From NCBI RefSeq assembly GCF_000264785.1, contig NZ_AFJI01000103.1, forward strand, positions 1 through 64,000: a stretch of 64,000 nt of DNA. The letters run 5' to 3'. Positions 51,753 to 60,858 of this stretch are shown here, piece by piece. Origin of the DNA: Edwardsiella ictaluri ATCC 33202. Lineage in GTDB: Bacteria > Pseudomonadota > Gammaproteobacteria > Enterobacterales > Enterobacteriaceae. The position numbers and the translations under genes were made by a program. Each line of letters starts with the position of its first letter. Positions within the stretch are counted from its first letter, which is position 1. The notes under the pieces were generated by a model. The model made no database searches, was not told the origin of the DNA, and saw only the letters and a list, made by a program, of their open reading frames with translations.

Positions 51753-52160
51753 GATCCTGACCTCAGTATAACGCTGCTGGAGCTGACTGGCAGGGTTGAA
51801 AAGGGTGCCATCATGGCAAGTTGCTGGCGCCAGCCAGACAGAGGTGAACTCATCATAGCACTAACTTACGGAGCGGCAATGGCACGGGCAGAAAGGGGAT
51901 GGTAGCCGCGATGCGGGCGCCGGAGTCAACAAAATATAAATCTGCTACTGCGTGAGAATAATCTTATTTTATAGCATATGGATGATAACTTTCAGGGGTG
52001 GCTACATGGTGCTCTGGCTATCAAATAAATCGTAATTTGAAGGTGTTAGTGCATATTGAGAGTATTCAATATCGCGTATTTAATAATGTATTGTTATTTT
52101 CATCTGATTGATGATGTTGGTTTTTTATCAAAGGCGGCATCTCACTGACGCTATGCTATT

Positions 52161-52195
52161 TGTCTATAGAACGTTTGAGTTTGTATTGCTATGCT
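52161..52195 (+). promoter_or_regulatory. PhoP-box-like promoter of pagP
   Basis: Two direct hexamers, TGTCTA (52161-52166) and CGTTTG (52172-52177), are spaced five bases apart as in a PhoP box ((T/G)GTTTA-N5-(T/G)GTTTA, two mismatches in the cores). Twelve bases later comes a -10-like TATGCT (52190-52195), the usual spacing. pagP is PhoP-activated in other enterics, which supports the reading. Confidence 0.5.
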
Positions 52196-52236
52196 ACGAT
52201 TGCCTGCATTAAATAAAATAGAGCGAACCTGTTTTA

Positions 52237-52794
52237 GTGAAAACATATAATGAAATTATAGCCGCTTTGGTGGCATTGCCCATCCTTTTCGCTGGGGTGG
52301 CCTCTGCCGCTGAGCCTGGGGTGCTGGACACGTTACGCAACAATATTGTTCAGACCTGGCAGCAGCCGCAGCATTACGATTTGTACCTGCCGGCGATTAC
52401 GTGGCATGCCCGCTTTGCCTATAGCCGGGAGAAGATCGACACCTATAATGAACGTCCGTGGGGAGCCGGTTTTGGGCAGTCCCGCTGGGATGAGAAAGGC
52501 AACTGGCACGGCCTGTACCTGATGGCGTTTAAAGACTCGTTCAATAAGTGGGAGCCGATTGGCGGTTATGGCTGGGAGGCAACCTGGCGCCCGCAGGAGG
52601 GATCGGGCTTTCATTGGGGCGCTGGCTATACCGTGGGGGTGACCATGCGTGATAACTGGCGCTATATACCGATTCCGGTGATATTACCGATGGCCTCCGT
52701 CGGCTATGGTCCGCTGACGTTGCAAATGACTTATATTCCAGGTACCTATGATAATGGCAACGTCTATTTCGCCTGGCTGAGGCTGCAGTTTTAA
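52237..52794 (+). CDS. pagP: Lipid A palmitoyltransferase PagP
   Basis: A 185-residue outer membrane enzyme of eight beta strands. The signal peptide is cut after about residue 24 (GVASA|EPG region), and catalytic His57 (mature His33; ITWHARFAY) and the Asp-Ser pair in AFKDSFNKW are present. It ends in Phe. It transfers palmitate from phospholipid to lipid A, lowering sensitivity to cationic peptides. The start codon is GTG at 52237. A PhoP-box-like promoter lies about 45 bp upstream. Confidence 0.95.
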   Translation: MKTYNEIIAALVALPILFAGVASAAEPGVLDTLRNNIVQTWQQPQHYDLYLPAITWHARFAYSREKIDTYNERPWGAGFGQSRWDEKGNWHGLYLMAFKDSFNKWEPIGGYGWEATWRPQEGSGFHWGAGYTVGVTMRDNWRYIPIPVILPMASVGYGPLTLQMTYIPGTYDNGNVYFAWLRLQF

Positions 52795-52952
52795 CGTTGC
52801 GCAGGGGCGTGACTCACAGTGCGGACGGCGCCGTTTAAGGCGTGTCCAGCGATAAAATACGGCGGAAAAATTGGTGAGCCGCCGGGTTGTTATCTATCTT
52901 TGCTACAGGATTCTCGGTTATTACGTCAACGGGTGTGGCCCGGGGGATGACC

Positions 52953-54192
52953 ATGGTAGCGGAGAGCGTCTTGCTTGCCGATACAGTATGGATTGTGGAT
53001 GACTCACCGGACTATCGCCGCCTGCTGGCGATGATCCAGGCGCGCTGGCAATACCGGGTGATCGCAGCGCAGGAGAGTGAGCAGGTGCTGACGTGCCTGG
53101 CGAGTCACCGGATGCATATTGTGACGATGCCGCTGATGGAGGGGGCCGCGCTGTGCCAGGCGATCCGCACCAGAGATTACGGCTATTATATCTATCTGAT
53201 TCTGCTGACTCCCCGTCAGTCGACGGAAGATATGCTGGCCGGAGTGGCGACCTGTGCCGATGGTTTCTTGACCAAATGCCTCAATCAGGGGCAGCTGCGC
53301 AGTCGTCTGCATGCTGTCCAGCGTATCATCTCTCAGGAGACCACGCTGGCGGTGCTCAATGCCATGCTGTCACGTGCCCACCAACAGATCGCGTCCGATC
53401 TACAGGCTTTCGCTGCGATGCAGCGAAAGCTGCTGACCTCTTACGGCCAAACCATTGACGGCCTCCATGCCGACGGGCTGTTTGTGACCCCGGCCTATAT
53501 GTCTGACGATCTGCTGAACTACGTGCTGCTGGATGCGTATCATCCAGCGTTCTATGGTGTGGATGTGGCCGGGCACGGCGTAAGCGCTGCCATGCTGGTG
53601 CAAGAGTTTTACAGCGCGTCGCTGATCCACAGCCAGCGGTTCTCCCCGTCGGTGCAGAGGTCCGTGCTGCCGTATCGCGTGGTGAGCGAACGTAATCGTC
53701 GCTTTTCCCTGGAGCCGCTGGAGGATGGCGTCGGGCGCTATTTCACCCTGGGGGTATGAGGTGTTGGATATCCACAACGGCCAGAGTGTCCTGTGTCAGG
53801 GCGGGCATCCTACCCTGCTGTGGATCCGGGCGGACGGCAGCCTGAACGGCATTGGTGCAGGCAAGATGCCGATCGGTATGTTTGGCCGGGCAGAGTATGA
53901 GGACCATTCGCTGACACAGGATCCCAGTGATTGGCTGTGCCTGTGCAGCGAGGGTGTCAGCGGGTATGACAGTCCACAGGGCGAACTGCCCGGCGAGGTA
54001 CGTCTGCGTCGCGAACAGCAGGCACAGAGCTACGCGCTGGCGGCGCATCTGCTGCAGGCGCTGGCCGCCCTCTCGTGCTGGCACTACCCCGATGAGGAGG
54101 CCCTGCGCCAGCACTTTTCCGATGATATTTCACGGTTGATGATCACCTGCGGTGCCGATGGCCTGCAGGGACGGATAGAGGGGAACATATGA
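52953..54192 (+). pseudogene. Response regulator-PP2C (SpoIIE-type) phosphatase, frameshifted, degenerate receiver
   Basis: The ATG at 52953 follows GGGGGATGACC. Residues 1-125 form a receiver: acidic pair Asp16-Asp17 (IVDDSPDY), Thr86 and Lys108 are kept, but the loop that should hold the phosphorylated Asp is shortened to HIVTMPLMEG, so that Asp is absent. A SpoIIE/PP2C domain follows (GVDVAGHGVSAAML). At a run of five G (53750-53754) the frame stops; the rest of the phosphatase (YEVLDIHNGQSVLCQGGHPT onward, to 54192) lies in the next frame. Removing one G restores one protein of about 412 residues. The usual phosphatase Asp in SDGV is Glu (CSEGVSGY). It heads a partner-switching gene trio and overlaps the STAS gene by four bases. 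Confidence 0.75.
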
Positions 54193-54542
54193 ATCTTGCT
54201 GTAGAGAAAGTGGATGATCTGACGATGGTATCGCCGCTGATCCGCCGCCTGGATGCGTCGGTTGTCGGGGTATTTCGTCAGAATATCGTTACGTTGGCCG
54301 TGCAGGGACATTACCGGCTGCTGCTGGGCTTCAGCCAGGTGGACTTCATTGACCGTCGCTGCCTGGGTGCGTTGTTATCGCGGCTGAGGTTGTTAAACCA
54401 TCGGTGCGATCTGCTGCTGTGTGGGCTGAGTGAACATATTTTGGGCATGTTCTGTATCATCCGGATGGATCGCGCTTTTCATATCGGTACGGATCGCCAG
54501 CAGATGCTGGTGCTGCATGGCGTCTGGGGCGGTAGTCCATGA
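54189..54542 (+). CDS. STAS-domain protein (anti-sigma-factor-antagonist type)
   Basis: A 117-residue protein with the STAS fold: strands LRRLDASVVGVFRQN-like and RLLLGFSQVDFID, then the loop at 55-60. In SpoIIAA/RsbV relatives this loop carries the phosphorylated Ser (D-S-S-G); here it reads DRRCLGALLS, with Arg-Arg-Cys in place of Ser-Ser-Gly. It cannot therefore be switched by phosphorylation at the standard site. It overlaps the genes on both sides by four bases, so translation of the trio is coupled. Confidence 0.75.
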   Translation: MNLAVEKVDDLTMVSPLIRRLDASVVGVFRQNIVTLAVQGHYRLLLGFSQVDFIDRRCLGALLSRLRLLNHRCDLLLCGLSEHILGMFCIIRMDRAFHIGTDRQQMLVLHGVWGGSP

Positions 54543-54958
54543 AGCTGCGCACCTATTCATTTCCGCTGGCGGCGACCCTGGATAGCCTGACACCGCTGGT
54601 GGCAGCGCTGCAGGAGTTTTTTAGCGGTGCGCCATCAGACGTTTTGTCTCAGCTGGAGCTGGCTGCCAATGAGTCCTTCAGTAATATCGTGCATCACGGT
54701 CAGGCGGGGGCGTATCCGGTTATGATAACCCTGACGCGCCATCCCCGGCATCTGGAGGTGGTGTTGCGCGATCGTGGGCAGCCGCTCCCCGATGGGGCGC
54801 TGTGGCCGACGGTGCAGGGGTACCGGATGAACGATCCGTGCTGCTGGCCGGATCACGGCCTAAGCATACTATTGATCCGTCAAATGACCGATGAGTACCA
54901 CTACCGCTACAGTGCGGGGGGAAATGAGCAGCGGCTGATCAAGTATCACGGTGGGTAA
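54539..54958 (+). CDS. RsbW-like HATPase (anti-sigma-factor/serine kinase type)
   Basis: A 139-residue GHKL ATPase domain. The N box is ELAANESFSNIVHHG (43-57), the G1 box is LRDRGQPLP, and the G2/lid region runs from DHGLSILLIRQMTDEYHYRY to GGNEQRL. These match the serine kinases of partner-switching systems, which bind a STAS partner or a sigma factor. The ATP-binding residues look intact, unlike its two upstream partners. No sigma factor gene is adjacent; the usual target may lie elsewhere. Confidence 0.8.
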   Translation: MKLRTYSFPLAATLDSLTPLVAALQEFFSGAPSDVLSQLELAANESFSNIVHHGQAGAYPVMITLTRHPRHLEVVLRDRGQPLPDGALWPTVQGYRMNDPCCWPDHGLSILLIRQMTDEYHYRYSAGGNEQRLIKYHGG

Positions 54959-55144
54959 CAATACAGCCAGGATACATGAGTACATAAAGCAGCAGTTGAG
55001 ACCGGATAAGTTGGGCGAGTAGTCATCGGATACCGTATCCTGACAGTCCGTGTACAGGCAGGTGGTGATCCATAAGATGCAAATGTCAGATCGCGAGGTG
55101 CCTGTTAGGGCGTAGCTGGAAAGTGCGCCTTATCGGAGCCGATG

Positions 55145-55168
55145 CCCCCCGGCTGACTACGCCGGGGG
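55145..55168. terminator. Hairpin after kup
   Basis: CCCCCCGGC, loop TGACTAC, GCCGGGGG, with short AT-rich flank. It lies about 25 bp beyond the kup stop codon, and may also end the partner-switching transcript from the other side. Confidence 0.6.
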
Positions 55169-55192
55169 ATATTTATGGTGGCGCCAATGGGC

Positions 55193-57073
55193 TTATAGTG
55201 CCACCACGCGGTTGATTTCGACGACCTGATCGCTGGGCAGATAATAGTAGTCAGTGACATGAGCGCTATTTCGCATCATGACGCGGAATATCTTACGCTG
55301 CCAGGTAGGGAACGCCTTGTTGCGATCCTTCATCATCAGGGATTCATGGCCGATATAGTAGGTCATCTCTCTGGGATCGCTCTGGCAGTGCTCAAAGTCA
55401 GCCCCGCTCAGCAGATGGGGAATGTTGGGGTGCTCCATAAAGCCATAGTGTGCGCTGCAGCGCCACAGATTAGGCGCTATCTGGGTCAGGGTCACTCGCT
55501 CCGTGGGGGCGACGTAGGGGATATTGTCAACCAGGATGGTCAGCAGCAGCACGTTGCGGTGCAGTGAGCCGTTGCGCTGCACGTGCAGGCGCATCACCGA
55601 GGGCACGCCGGCGGAGGAGCGGGTCAGGAACACGGCGGTGCCCGGCACCCGCGGGATATTCTGCGCCTCAATGGTATGCAGGTAGCTGGTCAGCGGGATC
55701 ATGCTCTCCTGGGTTTTGCTCAGCACTATCCGGCTGCCCTTATGCCAGATCAGCATCAGGGTGAAGATGGCCAGAGCCAGCAGCAGCGGGATATATCCCC
55801 CCTCCAGCAGCTTGGTCAGGTTGGCGCACAGGAACAGCAGATCCACGCACATAAAGAATCCGGCGGCACACAGGCTGGCGGGCAGGGACCAGCGCCAGAT
55901 CTCCCGCATGGCGATGAACAGCAGCGACGAGGTCAGGGTCATGGTCAGCGAGACGGCGATGCCGTAGGCTGCGGCCAGGTTTTCCGAGGTTTTGAAGAAA
56001 ATAGCCAGCAGCAACGTAACGAGCATCAGCATCAGGTTAATGCTGCCGATGTAGATCTGGCCGTAGCTCTCCTCGGTGGTCTGCTTGATCTGCAGGCGTG
56101 GTAGCCAGCCGAGCTGGATAGCCTGGCGCGTCATGGAGAAGGCGCCGCTGATAATCGCCTGGCTGGCGATGATGGTGGCCAGGGTCGCCAGGATCACCAG
56201 CGGGAGAACCAACGGCGTCGGGCAGAGTAGGTAGAAGATGTTCTGACTGAGATCGGCGCCGGACAGCACCAGTGCTGCCTGCCCGGCGTAGTTCAACAAC
56301 AGGCTGGGAAAGACGATACCGAACCAGGCGCCCCAGATGGGCTTACGGCCAAAGTGGCCCATATCGGCGTACAGCGCCTCGGCGCCAGTCACGCACAGAA
56401 AGACGCCACCGAGCACGACAAAGCTCAGCGTGCCGTGCGTCAGCATAAAGTGGATGGCGTAGTAGGGATTTATCGCCAGCAGTACACTGGGATGAAGGCG
56501 GATACCCCAGATGCCCAGTGCGGCAATAGAGAGAAACCACAGCGTCATGATCGGGGCAAACAGCTTGCTGATCCGCGCTGTTCCCAGATGCTGCAGCGCA
56601 AACAGCAGCACCAGAATAACGACTGTTGCCGGTAGAATATAGGGATCCAGCTGCGGCATGACCAAATTTAGTCCCTCTAGCGCGGAAAGAACTGAGATGG
56701 CCGGGGTGATCGCCCCATCGCCATAGATCAGCGCCGCGCCGAACAGGGCTGCCACGACGATGGCCGGGCGCGAATGCTTGTGGCGCACCAGCAGGGACAT
56801 CAATGCCAGAATACCGCCCTCGCCGTGGTTGCCAATACGCATGACACACAGGGCATATTTAAGAGAGGTAATAATGACCAGCGTCCAAAATACCAGCGAA
56901 AGCAGTCCCAACACATCGGTGGGGGCATGGGGATTTCCGGCCAGAGAGAGTACTGTTTTCAGGGTATAGAGCGGACTGGTACCAATATCGCCAAAAACGA
57001 TGCCCAATGCGCCAAATACCAGGATAGGTAGACGCTTGCCGGCGGATGCGTCGTTATCCGTACGCTCGGACAT
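55193..57073 (-). CDS. kup: Low-affinity potassium uptake protein Kup
   Basis: A 626-residue potassium/proton symporter (E. coli 622). About twelve membrane segments occupy the first 430 residues, starting LPILVFGALGIVFGDIGTSP, a Kup signature, with FGDGAITPAISVLSALEG-like GDGAITPAISVLSALEGLN also present. A soluble C-terminal region follows and ends SDQVVEINRVVAL. It is the only Kup gene visible. Its neighbours differ from E. coli. Confidence 0.96.
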   Translation of the reverse strand: MSERTDNDASAGKRLPILVFGALGIVFGDIGTSPLYTLKTVLSLAGNPHAPTDVLGLLSLVFWTLVIITSLKYALCVMRIGNHGEGGILALMSLLVRHKHSRPAIVVAALFGAALIYGDGAITPAISVLSALEGLNLVMPQLDPYILPATVVILVLLFALQHLGTARISKLFAPIMTLWFLSIAALGIWGIRLHPSVLLAINPYYAIHFMLTHGTLSFVVLGGVFLCVTGAEALYADMGHFGRKPIWGAWFGIVFPSLLLNYAGQAALVLSGADLSQNIFYLLCPTPLVLPLVILATLATIIASQAIISGAFSMTRQAIQLGWLPRLQIKQTTEESYGQIYIGSINLMLMLVTLLLAIFFKTSENLAAAYGIAVSLTMTLTSSLLFIAMREIWRWSLPASLCAAGFFMCVDLLFLCANLTKLLEGGYIPLLLALAIFTLMLIWHKGSRIVLSKTQESMIPLTSYLHTIEAQNIPRVPGTAVFLTRSSAGVPSVMRLHVQRNGSLHRNVLLLTILVDNIPYVAPTERVTLTQIAPNLWRCSAHYGFMEHPNIPHLLSGADFEHCQSDPREMTYYIGHESLMMKDRNKAFPTWQRKIFRVMMRNSAHVTDYYYLPSDQVVEINRVVAL

Positions 57074-57421
57074 GATATTTTCTCCTGATAATTACTTGAT
57101 TTTCATAGTATAGCATAGACACTTTTTATGATGAATTACCCAGCAGATGATATTGTTGTTCCCCGTGTAACGACACGGTGTTGCCGTTGATGCTAAATGG
57201 CAGTAGCGTAATTATGGTTGGCCACATGACAAGTTATTTTATGTATGTATTTATTGCTGATGTATTATTTTTAATATCTATTCAAAATAGTAAAAACACG
57301 GTCATGGAAATAGTTGACTAAAAACGTTGACGTTGCGGTGGTATTTAATTTTAATATATTAATTATGTTAAGCGTGGTATTCATCCTAATAATATATAAA
57401 TATTAATTATATAGAGAAAAT
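57074..57421. other. AT-rich region between kup and the ibrA-like gene
   Basis: Contains the divergent promoters. The best candidate for the ibrAB operon is TTGACG (57327-57332), 17-bp spacer, TTTAAT (57350-57355). The last 100 bases are very AT-rich, suggestive of an H-NS-silenced promoter; that is inference. Confidence 0.4.
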
Positions 57422-58633
57422 ATGAAAAAGATCCCGCTGAAAGAGAATGTCTTCGTTGCTGCCTATGCCCGGATGAACTGGGTATTTGATACTTTTCCCC
57501 GGGTGTGCGTTTCATTTTCAGGCGGCAAGGATTCTACCGTTTTATTGCATATCGCTGCCGAGGTCGCGCGTAGGAAAAAGCGCCGTATCTTCGTTCTGTT
57601 CGTCGATTGGGAGGTGCAGTTCAACCATACCATCCAGCATATCGAGAGTATGCGCCAGCGCTATCAGGATGTTATTGAGCGTTTCTTTTGGGTGGCGCTG
57701 CCGCTGACCACGGCCAGCGGGGTATCACAATATGAAACGGAGTGGACCTGCTGGCAGCCGGGGGTGACGTGGGTACGTCAACCGCCGCCGGACGCCATCA
57801 CTGCTCCGGCCTTCTTTCCGTTTTATACGCCGGGTATTAGCTTCGAAGCGTTTGTGGTGGCCTTTTCCCTCTGGTTATCGGGGCGTAAGAGTATGGCGAC
57901 GCTGGTGGGGATCCGCGCCGATGAATCCCTGAACCGTTTTATGGCGGTGGCCTCGCAAAGCAAGCTGCGCTACGACGTTGACAAACCCTGGACTACCGCC
58001 TCTCAGGATGGCTTCTACTATACCGCCTATCCGCTGTATGACTGGAAGGTCAGCGATATCTGGCATTTTAACGCGCAGCAGCGTCTGCCTTACAACCCGC
58101 TGTATGATCTGATGTATCGCGCCGGGGTGCCGCTGCGTCAGATGCGTATCTGTGAGCCTTTTGGCCCTGAGCAGCGTAAGGGGCTGTGGCTGTATCACGT
58201 GCTGGAGCCGACGACCTGGTGGCGAGCCTGCTCCCGGGTAGCCGGTGCCAACGGTGGCGCCATCTACGCCAATCAGAGCGGGGCGTTTTATGCCCTTAAC
58301 CGGCAGATCGACAAGCCGCCCCAGCACACCTGGAAGAGCTATGTCCACTATCTGTTAGCCAGCATGCCGCAGAAAACGGCGGAGCATTACCGCAATAAGA
58401 TCGCCATTTACCTGCGCTGGTATCAGCAACACGGTTACCCACAGGATATCCCCGACAGCCAGGAGAGCGATTTGGGCGCCCGGGATATTCCCTCGTGGCG
58501 CCGGATTTGCAAGACCCTGATCAAAAATGACTTCTGGTGCCGATCGCTGTCCTTCAGCCCCAATCGGCCACAGGCCTACGAGCGCTACGTTAAGCGGATA
58601 CAGCAAAAGCGCCATCAATGGGAGATTATTTGA
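57422..58633 (+). CDS. ibrA: IbrA-like protein (PAPS reductase/ATP-pyrophosphatase family, DUF3440)
   Basis: A 403-residue protein. The N-terminal PP-loop is SFSGGKDSTVLLHIAAEVAR (31-50), the ATP-binding motif of PAPS reductases and DndC-like enzymes. LVGIRADESLNRF lies in the middle, and the C-terminal region has FGPEQRKGLWLYHVLEPTTW and YLRWYQQHGYPQDIPDSQ, typical of DUF3440. E. coli IbrA, with IbrB, raises expression of immunoglobulin-binding Eib proteins, by an unknown mechanism. No Cys-rich PAPS reductase tail is present, so sulfate reduction is unlikely. IbrB begins one base after the stop. Confidence 0.85.
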   Translation: MKKIPLKENVFVAAYARMNWVFDTFPRVCVSFSGGKDSTVLLHIAAEVARRKKRRIFVLFVDWEVQFNHTIQHIESMRQRYQDVIERFFWVALPLTTASGVSQYETEWTCWQPGVTWVRQPPPDAITAPAFFPFYTPGISFEAFVVAFSLWLSGRKSMATLVGIRADESLNRFMAVASQSKLRYDVDKPWTTASQDGFYYTAYPLYDWKVSDIWHFNAQQRLPYNPLYDLMYRAGVPLRQMRICEPFGPEQRKGLWLYHVLEPTTWWRACSRVAGANGGAIYANQSGAFYALNRQIDKPPQHTWKSYVHYLLASMPQKTAEHYRNKIAIYLRWYQQHGYPQDIPDSQESDLGARDIPSWRRICKTLIKNDFWCRSLSFSPNRPQAYERYVKRIQQKRHQWEII

Positions 58634-58634
58634 G

Positions 58635-59264
58635 ATGACTCTGGAAGCCCTGGAGCAGGCACTGATCGACCTGCTTGAATCCCAGTCGGAGACAGCGCAG
58701 CGCGTCGCGCTGCTTAACCGGCTGCGTACGTTGCTGCACCGCTACAGCCCCTTTGCTGACGAGCCGGTGGACTGCGTGCTGTGGATCGCCAGCGAACGGA
58801 TTGAGGCCAATGACTATAACCCCAACGTGATGGCGCCGGTTGAAAAACGGCTACTGCAGCGTTCGCTGGCCTCGGATGGCTATACCCAGCCGGTGGTGGC
58901 GGTGGCGCAGGGAGAGCGCTACGTGGTGATCGACGGGTTTCACCGCTACCTTCTGGGCCGTAAGAACGGGGCGTTACGCCAGCGTTTGCAGGGCTATCTG
59001 CCGGTAACGCTGCTTGTCAGTGCGAGTGAGGATACGGCGTCGCGCATTGCGGCCACGATCCGTCATAACCGAGCGCGTGGCAAGCACCAGATCGCGTCGA
59101 TGTCTGATATCGTACGCGATCTGCACCGCCTGGGCTGGGATGAGGAGCGCATCGGCGCAGAGCTGGGAATGGACGCCGATGAGGTGCTACGGCTCAAGCA
59201 GATCAGCGGGCTGGCGGAGCTGTTTGCTGACGAGGACTACAGTCAGGGATGGACGGTGAATTAG
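58635..59264 (+). CDS. ibrB: IbrB-like protein (ParB/sulfiredoxin-fold)
   Basis: A 209-residue protein. A ParB-like nucleotide-binding domain spans about 48-150, with NDYNPNVMAPVEKRLLQRSL and the core YVVIDGFHRYLLGR (97-110). The C-terminal part looks like a helix-turn-helix (MSDIVRDLHRLGWDEERIGA, then ELGMDADEVLRLKQ). It partners IbrA in E. coli regulation of eib genes. The ATG at 58635 follows GGGAGATTATTTGAG; only one base separates it from ibrA. DndB-DndC pairs of the DNA phosphorothioation system have loosely similar domains, but no other dnd genes are here. Confidence 0.83.
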   Translation: MTLEALEQALIDLLESQSETAQRVALLNRLRTLLHRYSPFADEPVDCVLWIASERIEANDYNPNVMAPVEKRLLQRSLASDGYTQPVVAVAQGERYVVIDGFHRYLLGRKNGALRQRLQGYLPVTLLVSASEDTASRIAATIRHNRARGKHQIASMSDIVRDLHRLGWDEERIGAELGMDADEVLRLKQISGLAELFADEDYSQGWTVN

Positions 59265-59271
59265 CGGCAAA

Positions 59272-59620
59272 TTAGCGGCAAGCCGTGCCGACGGCCCAGG
59301 CTATGAAGTCGCGCAACATATCATTGCTTCCCAAGTTGCCGTCGTGTGAGCGATTCATCTCCTCCTCCGGTTTAATCAGCTCCAGGCTGGCACCGATGGG
59401 GCCATCCCCGCAGAAGTCGAGGCTGCTGGAGCCGCTTTGGGTACGGCAGCAGCTGTGGATTTTGCTACAGCTGTTACCGCTGCTTTGACGGGTGCGGGTT
59501 AGGCTGTCATCGCTGAAAACGCTGCCCTCACTCTGGAAAAACACCTTAGAGTGCGTATGTCTATCTCCGGTCGTATGGTTGTGGCTGTCGGTGCTACTGT
59601 CCGCTGGGGGCGATAACGTT
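59272..59620 (-). pseudogene. 3' end of an unrecognised gene truncated by an IS3 remnant
   Basis: About 115 codons ending IKPEEEMNRSHDGNLGSNDM then LRDFIAWAVGTACR. It is rich in Ser, Cys and Asn. The open frame runs back into the IS3-type end near 59622, so the natural 5' part is missing. I do not recognise the protein. Confidence 0.35.
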
Positions 59621-59621
59621 T

Positions 59622-60000
59622 GACCCTGACCCAAAATCCTGCGCCATTCAGAAACAGCATTCCGGCATGATAAACACTCCCCTGAACGGAGGTGGTGCCG
59701 ATGAAAAAGTCACGATCCACCGAAGAGCAGATTGTCTTTGCCCTGAAGCAGGCTGAGCTGGGGACATCCGTGCCGGATGTCTGCCGCAAGCTGGGTATCT
59801 CCGCCGCCATTTTTTACACTTGGCGAAAGAAATACGGCGGAATCTCCCCCTTCTGAACGCAAATATATGCGGAAACTGGCAGAGGAAAATATACGGCTGA
59901 AGAGGCGGATTGTTGATCTCAGCCCCGACAAGGCGATGCTGCAGGAGGTATTGGCAAAAAAGAGCTGACGCTGGTACCTCTGCGCGAATAAATCAGAGAT
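59622..60000 (+). mobile_element. IS3-family (IS407-type) remnant
   Basis: A left end near TGACCCTGACCCAAAATCC and an orfA homologue, with no orfB. Truncated on its right, where the IS1-family remnant begins. Distinct in sequence from the complete element at 1.2-2.3 kb. Confidence 0.6.
59701..59968 (+). pseudogene. IS3-family orfA, frameshifted
   Basis: Starts MKKSRSTEEQIVFALKQAEL with a helix-turn-helix (PDVCRKLGISAAIFYTWRKK). The frame breaks in a run of five C near 59846; the rest (SERKYMRKLAEENIRLKRRI and on to LQEVLAKKS) continues in another frame. One C too many explains the break. The orfB half is absent. Confidence 0.75.
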
Positions 60001-60015
60001 TGACAGCCCCGATAG

Positions 60016-60771
60016 GGGATGATGCGTCCAATGAGTAGAGCATATATTTTTCGATAAACGCGCCGATGACTTTTCGTGTATCTCCACTGAGTGCGGACAG
60101 CAGATTGTTTTGCCAGCCAACCGCGTAATGCAGGTGCGGTGCGTCAGGTTATTACGTTCAATACATTGGATGAATATCTTGCCGATCAGATGATTATCCT
60201 TCGGCACTTCCCGGCCATCGCTGCCCCAGTCGTTGCCGGTGAGCATGCCGATGTTGAATGGCATAAGCCGTACCGGCAGCTCCCGGCAGGTTTCATCGGT
60301 TTGGGGGCCAAACGTGTAGGCCAGTACACCGTCTGTTTTGGTGTTGTACGCGTACCAAAGCCCGCGTTGCCGGGCTTTACTGCCAACGAGGCACCTTGTT
60401 CATCCAGTTCACAGATAAGCGCCACATCAGCAAGGGCGACGGGGGAAGAGGTTATTCGCGTTAGCGGGCGTTTTTTAAAATCCGGATGACGGTGTTAATG
60501 TCAATTCTCAGTGTTCTGGCGGTATCGTGACCCCCGGCATCCTTGGAGACATTTCAGTGATCTGCTCTTTTATACCCAGTTTACGGGCTTCATAAGCGTA
60601 AGTGAGCTGAAACCCCGGTGGCAGTCACGGCAGCGCATGGCCTTCAGGATTCTGACCATGGCGTTAAACCTGAGCAGAGTGACAACGGGGACAATGAACC
60701 TTAACGCTGGCCATAAGGGAACCTAAACAGCCATCATTATAGATCAGATTCAACTCATTGGAGTCATCACC
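60016..60771 (-). mobile_element. IS1-family element, decayed (copy 1, inverted)
   Basis: About 756 bp, IS1-sized. The right boundary is GGTGATGACTCCAATGAGTT read inward on the reverse strand, matching IS1 left-end sequence; the left boundary near 60016 resembles IS1 right-end sequence (GATGACTTT and CCACTGAGT region). insA begins at 60714 but meets stops within 20 codons, and insB is split over frames (ALICELDEQGASLAVKPGNA; then HLIGKIFIQCIERNNLTHRT). The element is dead. Confidence 0.8.
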
Positions 60772-60858
60772 TAAATTCCTTTCTGTTTATCTAAAAAATA
60801 CAGTCTACTCTCTAGAATAGCGCTTTAACTATTTGTTGATTTTTATTAAGGGAAACAT

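Noticed and set aside
59710..60264. 184-codon reverse frame
   Set aside because: It is a chance join of IS1 insB remnant and the antisense of the IS3 orfA remnant.
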